DNA of 64,000 nt from Bradyrhizobium sp. 1(2017) (GTDB lineage: Bacteria > Pseudomonadota > Alphaproteobacteria > Rhizobiales > Xanthobacteraceae), in NCBI RefSeq assembly GCF_011602485.2, contig NZ_CP050022.2, positions 6,654,001 to 6,718,000 of the forward strand, written 5' to 3'. Both the position numbers and the translations under genes were made by a program. Shown piece by piece: positions 26,473 to 34,930 of the stretch. Numbering within the stretch: position 1 is the stretch's first letter; every line of letters begins with the position of its first letter. The notes below the pieces were generated by a model that saw only the letters and a list, made by a program, of their open reading frames with translations, was not told where the DNA came from and searched no databases.

Positions 26473-26952
26473 ATGTTCGAGAAAAAACTCGACAGGGCGA
26501 TCACGGAATTCATTTGGAATGTCGTCGAGATCAACTCCCAGCTGGAGGACATCCATACCAGCTGGGCCGCACTATTGGGGATTACCGAGCCCCAATGGCT
26601 GATCCTGATGGCTGTCACGGAGCTGGATGAGGGGCGAGGTGTCGCTGGAATCGACATCGCGAACAAGCTGCGGGTCCATCCGGCCTATGTGACCAACCAA
26701 ACCAAGAGCCTCGAAAAGAGCGGCTTCCTGTCGCGACGGCCGGCCGAGGACGATGCGCGCTTCGTCCTGATGTCGCTGACGACGAAAGCGGCGGCGGAAA
26801 TCGAAAAGCTGTCCAAGCGAAAGCTGGCCTTGAACTCGACTTTGTTCAATGACCTCGACGAAAAGACCCTCACCGAGCTGAACGCAGTGCTCGCAACGAT
26901 GGCCAAAAATGCCCGGCTGGCGGCGCGCCTCCTTGCAATCGACGTTTCCTGA
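26473..26952 (+). CDS. MarR-family transcriptional regulator
   Basis: A 159-residue winged-helix regulator with the typical motifs LGITEPQWLILMAVTELDEG, the recognition region (ANKLRVHPAYVTNQTKSLEK) and the wing (RPAEDDARFVLMSLTTKA). I chose the ATG at 26473 because GAGGAG lies four bases upstream; a start at 26461 would overlap that signal. It is divergent from porin 2 and convergent with the hydrolase-like gene; either may be its target. The inducer is unknown. Confidence 0.93.
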   Translation: MFEKKLDRAITEFIWNVVEINSQLEDIHTSWAALLGITEPQWLILMAVTELDEGRGVAGIDIANKLRVHPAYVTNQTKSLEKSGFLSRRPAEDDARFVLMSLTTKAAAEIEKLSKRKLALNSTLFNDLDEKTLTELNAVLATMAKNARLAARLLAIDVS

Positions 26953-27043
26953 TCCGCCGATGGGAAGCCGGCGTTGGGACGTCGGATGTTTGTCGGCCGG
27001 AGACGACCCTGGCGGCAGTCGTGTTCGACAACCATCACGCCGG

Positions 27044-28126
27044 CTAGAGGTACGTCACGGGCTCGATTTGACGGACGGCCCCTAGACTGCTGCAGAGCCA
27101 TTCGAGGATGAAATCGTCCACAGCGACGAAATTCTCAACTTCGCCCAAGGGGTGGGGGATGCGGTTCGGCACGACGACGAAGCAAGCGGCTCCGGCCTGC
27201 CGGTAGCCGGCTTGCAGCTCGAGAGCGTCCTGCTCCCATATCATTGAGCGGCTTCCGACTGCCATGAGGAGCGGGCATGGTATCCGGCGCAACGGGAGCG
27301 GCGGAGCTGCCGCGGTCCCGTGCTCAGCGGCCTGCCCGGAGCGAGTCATCCAGCGCAATGATGCCCGGCGCATGACGGGCGACAGAAGGCCGCCGTCGCA
27401 AACCGCGGCAGCAATCCTGCGGTCGGACAAGGCCACGCGGGACGCATGAATGGCGCCTGCCCCCTCGCCATAGATCGCGATCCGCTGTTGACCGACATCC
27501 GGGCGAGCCTCCAGATAGTCCAGCCAGCATTGCAACATATGCTCCGGCTTGAAGGAGTGACGCGCAGATGGAACGCCGGCATCGACCAGCAGGAGCGAGA
27601 CGCTCTGGAAGCGTGAGGCGGGCAGCAACCTGCTCATCATCGACCCCAGAGTGATTTCCTCGTCACTGATGCAGACCAGCACGGGCGGGGAAGGTTGCCG
27701 GGGAGGCGTCGGCAGAAAGAAGCCGGTCAGCGTGCCCTGACCGAAACAGTCGATCGTCACACGCTCGATCGCCGGACCGGCGTCATCCTGGAAACCCGTG
27801 AGGCTGATCCTGACCTTCTCTGCCAGGTCCACGCTTTCCAGATCTCCTGCGCACGAAAGGCTCCTTACAACTTCCAGGGCGGTCAACGAGCACAGCCACG
27901 CTTCCGCCGCAGCTTGAAGCGAACCCTCTTCGCGCGCAGACGCGGCTTGGGTTCTGTAGCCGTCTGCAACCTTCAACCAGTCTGCAATTCGCGTGCGCCT
28001 GCGCGTGCCGCACACAAGTTCTGCAACCGACAGACTTTCGAAGAAGCTCGACGCCCGATTCCGCAAGCGGGCGAGGCTTCGGCCGGTGCCGTCGCACAAG
28101 CCGTCAGGCCAGCTGTCAATTTCCAT
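27044..28126 (-). CDS. Alpha/beta-hydrolase-like protein without nucleophile
   Basis: A 360-residue protein. After a helical N-terminal part (about 1-115) comes an alpha/beta-hydrolase fold of the FrsA or dienelactone-hydrolase-like type, with central strands PPVLVCISDEE and FQSVSLLLVDAGVPS. The nucleophile elbow reads IAIYG-E-G-A-G (220-224), so the Ser, Cys or Asp expected at residue 222 is Gly. A late strand PCPLLMAVGSRSMIWEQDAL and a His in NRIPHPLGEV are kept. It may therefore bind a ligand without hydrolysing it. No partner gene is adjacent on its strand. Confidence 0.75.
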   Translation of the reverse strand: MEIDSWPDGLCDGTGRSLARLRNRASSFFESLSVAELVCGTRRRTRIADWLKVADGYRTQAASAREEGSLQAAAEAWLCSLTALEVVRSLSCAGDLESVDLAEKVRISLTGFQDDAGPAIERVTIDCFGQGTLTGFFLPTPPRQPSPPVLVCISDEEITLGSMMSRLLPASRFQSVSLLLVDAGVPSARHSFKPEHMLQCWLDYLEARPDVGQQRIAIYGEGAGAIHASRVALSDRRIAAAVCDGGLLSPVMRRASLRWMTRSGQAAEHGTAAAPPLPLRRIPCPLLMAVGSRSMIWEQDALELQAGYRQAGAACFVVVPNRIPHPLGEVENFVAVDDFILEWLCSSLGAVRQIEPVTYL

Positions 28127-28820
28127 GTCCGCCCCCGAACGCCGTCGTCAACGTGGGCCAGATTTGCCGACTTCGCCGTCAGCGCGGCGCCCAAACCAAC
28201 TTCCACACAAATTCGCTGGAATAATCGTCATCGCTGCCGCAATCGTCACGTCTCAGCTCCGTTGCTGATGCAATGTTCTGTTCGCCACCCTGCCATTTTT
28301 GTTTTTCCGGTTTCGTATTTTTTTGTTGCGATAGACGACTAAAAAAATCTTGTTCGATAATAGAAGAGGCGAAGATCGATCGGTTCAACTTGTCGTGAAT
28401 TCCTGCGGCGGCATTCGATGGGCGCTATGCAGAGGAAGATCGAACAGACCGCGCTGCTCGTCGATCGGTAGACGGAGCAGAAAGGCGTAATCACGCCCCA
28501 ACAGCACGACGCGACCGACGTCGGGTGCGACTCATCAGAATTTCGTCTGAACGGAATCTCAGGGGAGAGCTTGTCGCGTGGCCCGCCCCCGCCCCGCGCC
28601 GCAAGATCGTGTCGCCGCAACCGGAACGCAGCGCGTTCCGAGTTGGGATAGTCACCACGCCGATCGAGATTGCTGCACGCCTCCGGCCACGCACTCCGCA
28701 GCCAATCTTGTATGCATTATCCCAGTTGCCATCCTCGCGGACTTCGCTTTACATGCCGGCAACGCGCCCGCGGATGACGGCCGGGGCCAAAAATCACACA
28801 CATTGTCAAAGGGGCGAAGC
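28127..28820. other. Intergenic region upstream of a reductase-like gene
   Basis: It contains an AT-rich block (about 28290-28390). A 40-codon minus-strand frame (28385-28507, GTG start) reads MLLGRDYAFLLRLPIDEQRG with natural-looking composition but no clear ribosome site; it may be a gene remnant. Nothing else is supported. Confidence 0.45.
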
Positions 28821-29885
28821 ATGGCGCGCAACATATTGATTCTGGGAGCCTCTTACGGCTCCCTGCTGGGCACGAAGCTGCTGATGGCAGGGCACAATGT
28901 GACCCTGGTCTGCCGCGCCAAGACGGCGGAGCTGATCAACCGCGACGGTACCGAGGTGCGCATCAAATTGCGCGACGAGGCGGTGCACCGGGCGATCTTC
29001 TCGCGCAACCTGCCCGGCAAGCTGGATGCAGTGACGCCGGCCAATGTCGACCTATCCCGCTACGATCTGGTCGGCCTTGCGATGCAGGAGCCGCAATACA
29101 CCAACCACACGGTGCGCGTTCTCATGGTCAAGATCGCCGCGGCGAAGCTGCCGTGCCTGTCGATCATGAACATGCCGCCGCTGCCCTATCTGAAGCGAAT
29201 CCCGGCGCTCGCGGACATGGACCTCGAGGAAGCCTATACCAATGCGCAGGTGTGGGAGCGGTTCGAGCCTGGTCTGGTGACGCTGTGCTCGCCCGACCCG
29301 CAGGCGTTCCGTCCACCGGAGGAGGCCGCGAACGTGCTTCACGTCGGCCTGCCCACCAACTTCAAGGCGTCGGTCTTCGCCGACGAGAGGCACAACAAGG
29401 TGCTGCGCGAGCTCGAGGCCGACATCGACGCGGTGACGCTCGACGGGCTCGACGTGCCGGTGAAGCTGAAAGTGTTCGATTCTCTGTTCGTGCCGCTGGC
29501 GAAATGGTCGATGCTGCTCACCGGCAACTACCGCTGCATCACGCCCAACGAGCCGCAGTCGATCCGCGACGCCGTGCATGGCGATCTGAAGCGCTCGCAG
29601 ACGATCTATGACCATGTCGACGCGATCGCGCGCCGCCTCGGCGCCGATCCGCAGGACCAGGTGCCGTTCGCGAAATATGCCAAGGCCGCGGAAAGCCTGC
29701 TCAAGCCGTCCTCGGCGGCCCGCGCGGTCGCGAGCGGCGCCCCCTTCATCGAGCGCGTCGATCTCCTGGTGAAGCTGATCTCGCATCAGCTCGGCGTGCC
29801 CAACCCCGAGATCGACCGCACGGTCGAGACCGTGGACCAGAAGCTGAACGAGAAGATCGTGCAGGGCGGATCCGGCGCGCAATAG
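28821..29885 (+). CDS. Ketopantoate-reductase-like NAD(P)-binding protein
   Basis: A 354-residue protein with an N-terminal Rossmann motif (NILILGASYGSLLG, then LLMAGHNVTLVCR), as in ApbA/PanE 2-dehydropantoate 2-reductases, and a helical C-terminal domain (YRCITPNEPQSIRDAVHGDL). It is longer than true PanE and differs in the catalytic-domain pattern, so it probably reduces another 2-oxo acid or related compound. I chose the ATG at 28821 because AAGGGG precedes it; an upstream in-frame extension of 81 codons has unnatural sequence. Confidence 0.8.
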   Translation: MARNILILGASYGSLLGTKLLMAGHNVTLVCRAKTAELINRDGTEVRIKLRDEAVHRAIFSRNLPGKLDAVTPANVDLSRYDLVGLAMQEPQYTNHTVRVLMVKIAAAKLPCLSIMNMPPLPYLKRIPALADMDLEEAYTNAQVWERFEPGLVTLCSPDPQAFRPPEEAANVLHVGLPTNFKASVFADERHNKVLRELEADIDAVTLDGLDVPVKLKVFDSLFVPLAKWSMLLTGNYRCITPNEPQSIRDAVHGDLKRSQTIYDHVDAIARRLGADPQDQVPFAKYAKAAESLLKPSSAARAVASGAPFIERVDLLVKLISHQLGVPNPEIDRTVETVDQKLNEKIVQGGSGAQ

Positions 29886-30493
29886 CGCGCCGTTCCGGCG
29901 GGCGCCGCGCGCACGCTCGCAAATCACGGCAAGCCGGGCCAAAAGTTCGAACAGCGGGGCGCGAACAAATGAGGCGAGCGCGGGATGCCGGCCGCTGCCC
30001 TCCGACGTCGAACGCTCATCGGCCTAGCTAACGGGTCCCGAGTTCACAGATCCTGATCTTCGTCATGCCATGCCGAGCGTGAGATTCGTCTCACCTCTGC
30101 ACTGCCGCTCGCCCTGGAGTTCGACGCAACGCTGTTCCCGGTGTGGCGAAAACTCAATGACGGTCGCCGCACGCCACGATCGTCGCGCCGTCACAGCCAG
30201 CCCACGCACGAACCGCTGATATCACGACTGCGTGAGACGACGACACGCCGCTGTCATATCCCGGCGCTTGACGAGCAAAGCGCGCCAGATCGGCGCGAAT
30301 GGGCGCTCTTTTGGTGCACTCCCTTCATTCGCGCAAACGTTGCATGCGCCCAGCACGGCCTCGGTTTCTTGCCGAGTCACCGAAGAAATGAGCAACATAC
30401 CTTTTTAAGTCAGGTGTTTATCACCTGTTTGCCGGTCTGCTGTTCCGGCGCGATCGCAATGCTCGGCTGAGAGAAACAAGAAGAACAACAACA
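29886..30493. other. Intergenic region before the CxxCxxCC protein gene
   Basis: No gene is supported. A hairpin gtgaga-ttcg-tctcac lies at 30079-30094, and an inverted repeat caggtg-tttat-cacctg at 30411-30427, 67 bases before the next start. The latter, inside an AT-rich stretch, is a plausible operator for that gene. Confidence 0.5.
30411..30427. promoter_or_regulatory. Inverted repeat upstream of the CxxCxxCC gene
   Basis: Perfect 6-bp arms caggtg/cacctg around tttat. It lies next to the AT-rich sequence ctttttaagt, so it could overlap a promoter. The gene it precedes encodes its own winged-helix domain, which makes autoregulation possible. Confidence 0.4.
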
Positions 30494-31312
30494 ATGGATC
30501 AGGCGATGCTGAGCGTCGTCCGCGCGGTCGAGGCAGGCGCGACGACGATGAAAGGCGTGATCGACGCCACCGGGCTGTCCCGCCTCAAGATCGAACGTGC
30601 GTTGGGTGCGCTGGAGAAGCAGAAGCTGCTGGCCCGCGACGGCCAGGGCTTTCGCGCGACCGGCCTGCCGAAGACGGCGCGGCCCGCCCGGCAATGCGGC
30701 TCATGCAACGCCTGCTGCGATATTCTGGAGGTGGCCGCCGTCGACAAGCCGGTGAACCAGCTCTGCAGGCATTGGCAGACGGGCACGGGATGCACCATTT
30801 ACGATCGCCGCCCGCAGATGTGCCGGTCGTTCGTCTGTGCCTGGCTGCAGGGCCATCTCGACGATTCCTGGTTTCCCGCGCAGGCGGGCCTCGTGGTGCA
30901 TTTCAGCCAGGATGCGGTCAATGTGACGGTCGATGACGAATGTCCCGACCGCTGGCGCGAGGAACCGTATTTCAGCAAGCTCGTCGAATGGTCGCTGAAC
31001 GGGATCAGGCGGATCGGCAACCGTGGCTATGCGACCCTCGTGGTCTCCGGCGCCGACCGATTCCTGCTGCTTGGACGCACGTTGGTTCGCGACCCGACGC
31101 CGTTCGGAACCGCGTTCCTGCCGCTCACCGCCGATACTTTCCGGTTCTGGCGGGCGAAGTCGCCGGAGCATTTGCAGCGGCTGCACGAACGCATCGCCGA
31201 GATCGAGCGCATCAGGCAGGAGTTCGGCTCCTGCACCATCCCCGAGACCGGGGATGACGATCCACAAGCTCCCTATCGGCCCGCACTTCTACGGTTGTCG
31301 CATCACGCCTGA
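30494..31312 (+). CDS. Winged-helix protein fused to a CxxCxxCC (YkgJ-like) domain
   Basis: A 272-residue protein. Residues 1-58 look like a helix-turn-helix or winged-helix domain (TTMKGVIDATGLSRLKIERA, then LEKQKLLARDGQGFRATGL). The next part is the YkgJ-type metal-binding domain with Cys68-x2-Cys71-x2-Cys74-Cys75, then Cys91, Cys100, Cys110 and Cys115. Stand-alone YkgJ-like proteins are thought to bind zinc or iron; the function is unknown. The remaining 150 residues have no motif I recognise. The HerA-like gene follows 105 bases downstream on the same strand. Confidence 0.82.
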   Translation: MDQAMLSVVRAVEAGATTMKGVIDATGLSRLKIERALGALEKQKLLARDGQGFRATGLPKTARPARQCGSCNACCDILEVAAVDKPVNQLCRHWQTGTGCTIYDRRPQMCRSFVCAWLQGHLDDSWFPAQAGLVVHFSQDAVNVTVDDECPDRWREEPYFSKLVEWSLNGIRRIGNRGYATLVVSGADRFLLLGRTLVRDPTPFGTAFLPLTADTFRFWRAKSPEHLQRLHERIAEIERIRQEFGSCTIPETGDDDPQAPYRPALLRLSHHA

Positions 31313-31417
31313 ACTCCGCCGTGGGCAACGCGGCCCGATTCGCGCGGTAGCGCTCGACGCGCCCCGGCCGGGTTGATAAGCCGCTGTCCGCGAATGACGG
31401 GGACTTGAGTCGGGGAC

Positions 31418-32932
31418 ATGACGGTTGCGATCGAGATGGGGCAGACCACGGCAGGCGCCGCGGCGGCCATGGACCTCGAGGAACTGCTGGCGACCCGTCT
31501 CCTGGTGCAGGGCAATTCGGGCTCCGGCAAGTCGCATCTGTTGCGGCGGCTGCTGGAGCAGAGCGCGCCCTGGGTGCAGCAGGCCATCATCGACCCCGAA
31601 GGCGATTTCGTCACGTTGGCCGAGCGCTTCGGCCATCTGGTGATCGAGGCCGAGGATCACACCGAGCGCGGCCTTCAGGTCGCCGGCGAGCGCGCGCGGC
31701 TGCATCGCGTCTCCACCGTGCTCAATCTCGAAGGCCTCGATGCCGAGAACCAGATGCGCCGTGCCGCCGCGTTCCTCGGCGGGATGTTCGACGTCGACCG
31801 CGACCATTGGTACCCGATGCTGGTGGTGGTCGACGAGGCGCAGCTGTTTGCGCCGGCGGTGGCCGGCGAAGTCTCGGACGAGGCGCGCAAACTCTCGCTC
31901 GGCGCGATGACCAATCTGATGTGCCGCGGCCGCAAGCGCGGCCTCGCCGGCGTCATCGCGACGCAGCGGCTGGCGAAGCTCGCCAAGAACGTCGCGGCGG
32001 AAGCCTCCAACTTCCTGATGGGCCGCACCTTCCTCGACATCGACATGGCGCGCGCCGCCGATCTGCTCGGCATGGAGCGGCGGCAGGCCGAGGCCTTTCG
32101 CGACCTCGAGCGTGGGCAATTCATGGCGCTGGGACCTGCGCTCTCGCGCCGTCCGCTCCGCTTGAACATCGGCCCGACCGACACGAGCCCGCGCAATTCG
32201 ACGCCGCGGCTGATGCCGCTGCCGGAAGCGACCCTGGAGGATGCGCGCGCCGTGATCCTGGCCGCGCCCCCGCCCGATGCCAGCCGGCCGCAGCGAAGGC
32301 CGGCGCCTGACCTGCTCGAGCAACTGCGCGCCGCAAGGGCGGCCGCCACGCCGGAGATCCGGCCCGAGATCGCCGAGGTGCCGGTGAGCGCGGAAGAGCT
32401 GGCGGAGCGGCGCGAGCGCGTGGACCGCACCCTTCGCGCCGTGCTGGCGGAGCCCGATGCCGGCTTCCGCGCCATCGGCGTGCTCTATCAGGAGTTCGTG
32501 GTCCGCTGCCGCATCGAGGGACTCGGCGCCGCGGTGCCCGATCTCAACGAATTCCGCCGCATGCTGACGCATGCGCGGGCCGGGCTCGGCGCGGAGCTTG
32601 CGGAAGACGACGCCTGGCAGGACGTGTCGCTGCGCGCCTCGATCCTGCCCGACGACATGCAGGGCGTGTTCATGATGATCGCGCGCGCGGCCAAGGAAGG
32701 CTGGCCCTGCCCCGGGGACGCCGCGATCGCGCGCGCCTATGGCTCGCATTCGCTGCGCCGCGCGCAGCGGCTGCTCGGCTATATGGAGGAGCAGGGCCTG
32801 ATCGTCGTCCAGCTCGACGGCGGCGGACGCCGGATCGTGACGCTGGTGGAGCTCGCCTGGGCGACGGCGCCGGGCGATCCCAATGGCGACGATTTGCCGG
32901 CAGAACCTGCACAGAGCGCCGCGGCGCTCTGA
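31418..32932 (+). CDS. HerA/FtsK-like ATPase with C-terminal winged-helix region
   Basis: A 504-residue P-loop ATPase of the HerA (DUF87) superfamily. The P-loop is GNSGSGKS at 32-39, Walker B is MLVVVDEAQ with Asp139-Glu140, and the region RGRKRGLAGVIATQRLAKLA resembles the sensor/arginine segment of HerA. Residues about 270-400 are a charged linker; about 425-490 look like a winged helix (GDAAIARAYGSHSLRRAQRL). HerA enzymes usually pump DNA with a nuclease such as NurA; no nuclease gene is adjacent. It may act with the CxxCxxCC protein upstream. Confidence 0.85.
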   Translation: MTVAIEMGQTTAGAAAAMDLEELLATRLLVQGNSGSGKSHLLRRLLEQSAPWVQQAIIDPEGDFVTLAERFGHLVIEAEDHTERGLQVAGERARLHRVSTVLNLEGLDAENQMRRAAAFLGGMFDVDRDHWYPMLVVVDEAQLFAPAVAGEVSDEARKLSLGAMTNLMCRGRKRGLAGVIATQRLAKLAKNVAAEASNFLMGRTFLDIDMARAADLLGMERRQAEAFRDLERGQFMALGPALSRRPLRLNIGPTDTSPRNSTPRLMPLPEATLEDARAVILAAPPPDASRPQRRPAPDLLEQLRAARAAATPEIRPEIAEVPVSAEELAERRERVDRTLRAVLAEPDAGFRAIGVLYQEFVVRCRIEGLGAAVPDLNEFRRMLTHARAGLGAELAEDDAWQDVSLRASILPDDMQGVFMMIARAAKEGWPCPGDAAIARAYGSHSLRRAQRLLGYMEEQGLIVVQLDGGGRRIVTLVELAWATAPGDPNGDDLPAEPAQSAAAL

Positions 32933-32959
32933 TCCCGGCGATTTAGAAGCGTCTCATCG

Positions 32960-34072
32960 TCAGGCCGCCTCGAAACTGCGGGCTGCATCGGGCGAACGGC
33001 GCGCCTCGTCCGCAAACATGCGGCGATAGAGCAGGACCGAGACGAGCCAGGCCACCGCGAACAGCGCGATCACGACGAAGCCGACATTCGCCAGCGACTC
33101 GTTGAGGCCGTCGACCACCGACCAGATGCCGCCGGACAGGCCGAGCCGCTCCGCGATCAGGCCGAACGCCTCGACGCCACCGATGAACAGCGCAACCGCG
33201 ACGGAGGCCCCCGTGATCGTGAGATTGTACCAGAGCTTGCGCAGGGGATCGACGAAGGCCCAGCGATAGGCGCTGACCATCAGCGCGGAGTCGGCGGTAT
33301 CGACCAGCGCCATGCCGGCCGCGAACAGTGCCGGAAAGACCAGCACGTCGGCGAGTGCAGCACCGCGCGCGGCTTCGCCGGCGGAGATGCTGAGCAGGCC
33401 GATCTCGGTCGCGGTGTCGAAGCCGAGCCCGAACAGCAATCCGAGCGGATACATATGCCAGGGCTTCGTCACCAGGCGGAACATCGGGCCAAGCAGCCGC
33501 GCCAGGAATCCGCGCTTGGCGAGCAGCGCATCGAGACCTGCGGCGTCGTGAACGCCCTGCGCGCGCGCCAAGCGGAACGTCCGCCACAAGCCGGCGAAGA
33601 TGGCGAGATTGATGGCCGCGATCACCAGCAGGAACAGCGCCGAGACCGACGTACCGATCAGCCCGCCGATCTCCTTGAGCAGGCTGTCGCCGCCAAGGCT
33701 CACGACGCCGAGCGCCAGCAGCATGGTCGCGACCACGACCACGGTGGAATGGCCGAGCGCGAAAAAGAGACCGACGCTGCGCGGCGCGCCGCCCGCCTGC
33801 ATCAGCTTGCGCACGACATTGTCGATGGCGGCGATGTGATCGGCATCGACGGCGTGGCGCAGGCCAAACACCCAGGCGAGCAGCGCGGTCGCCATCACCG
33901 TGGGACGATCGCCGAACGCCGCGAAGGCCCAGGCCCAGGCAGCGACATTGGCGGTGACGAGCCCGCCGAACAGCAACGCCACGCCGGGCTCGACCGCCCG
34001 CAAAGACCATCTCGTCAAGATCCCAATCCGTCCGTTGCACGCCCCGCCGCGCCACCGGTATGATATTTTCAT
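32960..34072 (-). CDS. Nickel/cobalt permease, NiCoT (HoxN/NixA) family
   Basis: A 370-residue inner-membrane protein with about eight membrane segments. The family signature RHAVDADHIAAIDN (HX4DH type) is complete, followed by LFFALGHSTVVV and GLLFGLGFDTATEIGLL. These proteins import Ni2+ or Co2+; the sequence alone does not decide which. The annotated ATG lies inside a palindrome (34059-34073), so the true start may be further downstream, for example at one of the TTG or GTG codons in the next 30. It is convergent with the HerA-like gene. Confidence 0.93.
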   Translation of the reverse strand: MKISYRWRGGACNGRIGILTRWSLRAVEPGVALLFGGLVTANVAAWAWAFAAFGDRPTVMATALLAWVFGLRHAVDADHIAAIDNVVRKLMQAGGAPRSVGLFFALGHSTVVVVATMLLALGVVSLGGDSLLKEIGGLIGTSVSALFLLVIAAINLAIFAGLWRTFRLARAQGVHDAAGLDALLAKRGFLARLLGPMFRLVTKPWHMYPLGLLFGLGFDTATEIGLLSISAGEAARGAALADVLVFPALFAAGMALVDTADSALMVSAYRWAFVDPLRKLWYNLTITGASVAVALFIGGVEAFGLIAERLGLSGGIWSVVDGLNESLANVGFVVIALFAVAWLVSVLLYRRMFADEARRSPDAARSFEAA

Positions 34073-34073
34073 A
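34059..34073. promoter_or_regulatory. Palindrome at the start of the Ni/Co permease gene
   Basis: Perfect arms tatga/tcata around tattt. The half-site resembles the GTATGA half of NikR operators, but NikR sites have a longer spacer. A repressor site for metal control is possible if translation starts downstream. Confidence 0.35.
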
Positions 34074-34137
34074 GAATTCTCACACTGGCCAGTCCGGGCT
34101 TTGGCCTGCCGACCGCCTATGCGAGTTTGCGGGAGGT

Positions 34138-34168
34138 CGTCATGCCCGGGTTTGTCCCGGCCATGACG
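34138..34168 (-). terminator. Hairpin after livF (REP-like)
   Basis: Arms cgtcatgcccggg (34138-34150) and cccggccatgacg (34156-34168) pair at 12 of 13 positions. Similar gtcatgcccggg palindromes are frequent between genes in Bradyrhizobium, so this is both a dispersed repeat and a possible terminator of the liv-type operon. Confidence 0.5.
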
Positions 34169-34189
34169 GCGTAGATCCGTCAGCTCCCC

Positions 34190-34930
34190 CTACGCCGCCT
34201 CGGAACCACCCAGATAGGCATCGCGGATGCGGGGATCGTCCTTCAATGTCCGCGCCGGGCCTGACAGCACGATCTTGCCGGTCTGGAGCACATAGGCTTC
34301 GTGCGCGATCTCGAGCGCGAGGCTGGCATTCTGCTCGACCATGAACACCGAGACGCCCTCCTGGTTGATGGTACGGATCAGTTCCAGCACGCGATCGACA
34401 TAGAGCGGTGACAGGCCCATGGTCGGCTCGTCCATCACGATCATGCGGGGGCGGCTCATCAATGCGCGCGCCATCGCCACCATCTGCTGCTCGCCGCCGG
34501 AAAGCGAGCCGGCGCGCTGCGGCAGCCGCTGGCCGAGCTTCGGGAACAGCGTGAGCATCCTGTCGAGATCCTGCGCGACCGCGTCGCGGTCGTTACGCAC
34601 GAAGGCGCCCATCAGGATGTTCTCGCGGACGCTCATGTCGGCGAACAGCCGCCGCGCTTCCGGCACCGAGGCGATACCGCGGCGGACGATCTGCGGCGTG
34701 GTCAGCCCGATCAAGGAGACGCCATCGAACGTCACGTCACCGGAGCGCGGCTTCACCAAGCCCAGGATGATCTTCATCGTCGTCGACTTGCCGCTGGCAT
34801 TGCCGCCGAGCAGGCAGACGATGTGGCCGCGCCCGACCGCTATCGACAGGTCGAAATGCACCTGGGCCTGACCGTAGAAGGTATTGACGTTCGACAGCGC
34901 CAGCAGCGGTTCGGGAGAAAGGTTGGTCAT
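34190..34930 (-). CDS. livF: Branched-chain-type ABC importer ATPase, LivF-like
   Basis: A 246-residue ATPase with Walker A GGNASGKST (42-50), signature LSGGEQ (143-148) and Walker B RMIVMDEPT (Asp167-Glu168). Walker A carries Asn-Ala where most LivF have Asn-Gly-Ala. It overlaps livG by four bases and is the last gene of the minus-strand cluster starting at 42048. The name reflects family only; the substrate need not be an amino acid. Confidence 0.92.
   Translation of the reverse strand: MTNLSPEPLLALSNVNTFYGQAQVHFDLSIAVGRGHIVCLLGGNASGKSTTMKIILGLVKPRSGDVTFDGVSLIGLTTPQIVRRGIASVPEARRLFADMSVRENILMGAFVRNDRDAVAQDLDRMLTLFPKLGQRLPQRAGSLSGGEQQMVAMARALMSRPRMIVMDEPTMGLSPLYVDRVLELIRTINQEGVSVFMVEQNASLALEIAHEAYVLQTGKIVLSGPARTLKDDPRIRDAYLGGSEAA

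Noticed and set aside
30141..30470. A 109-codon frame before the CxxCxxCC gene
   Set aside because: No start signal, unnatural sequence, and it covers the likely promoter and operator.
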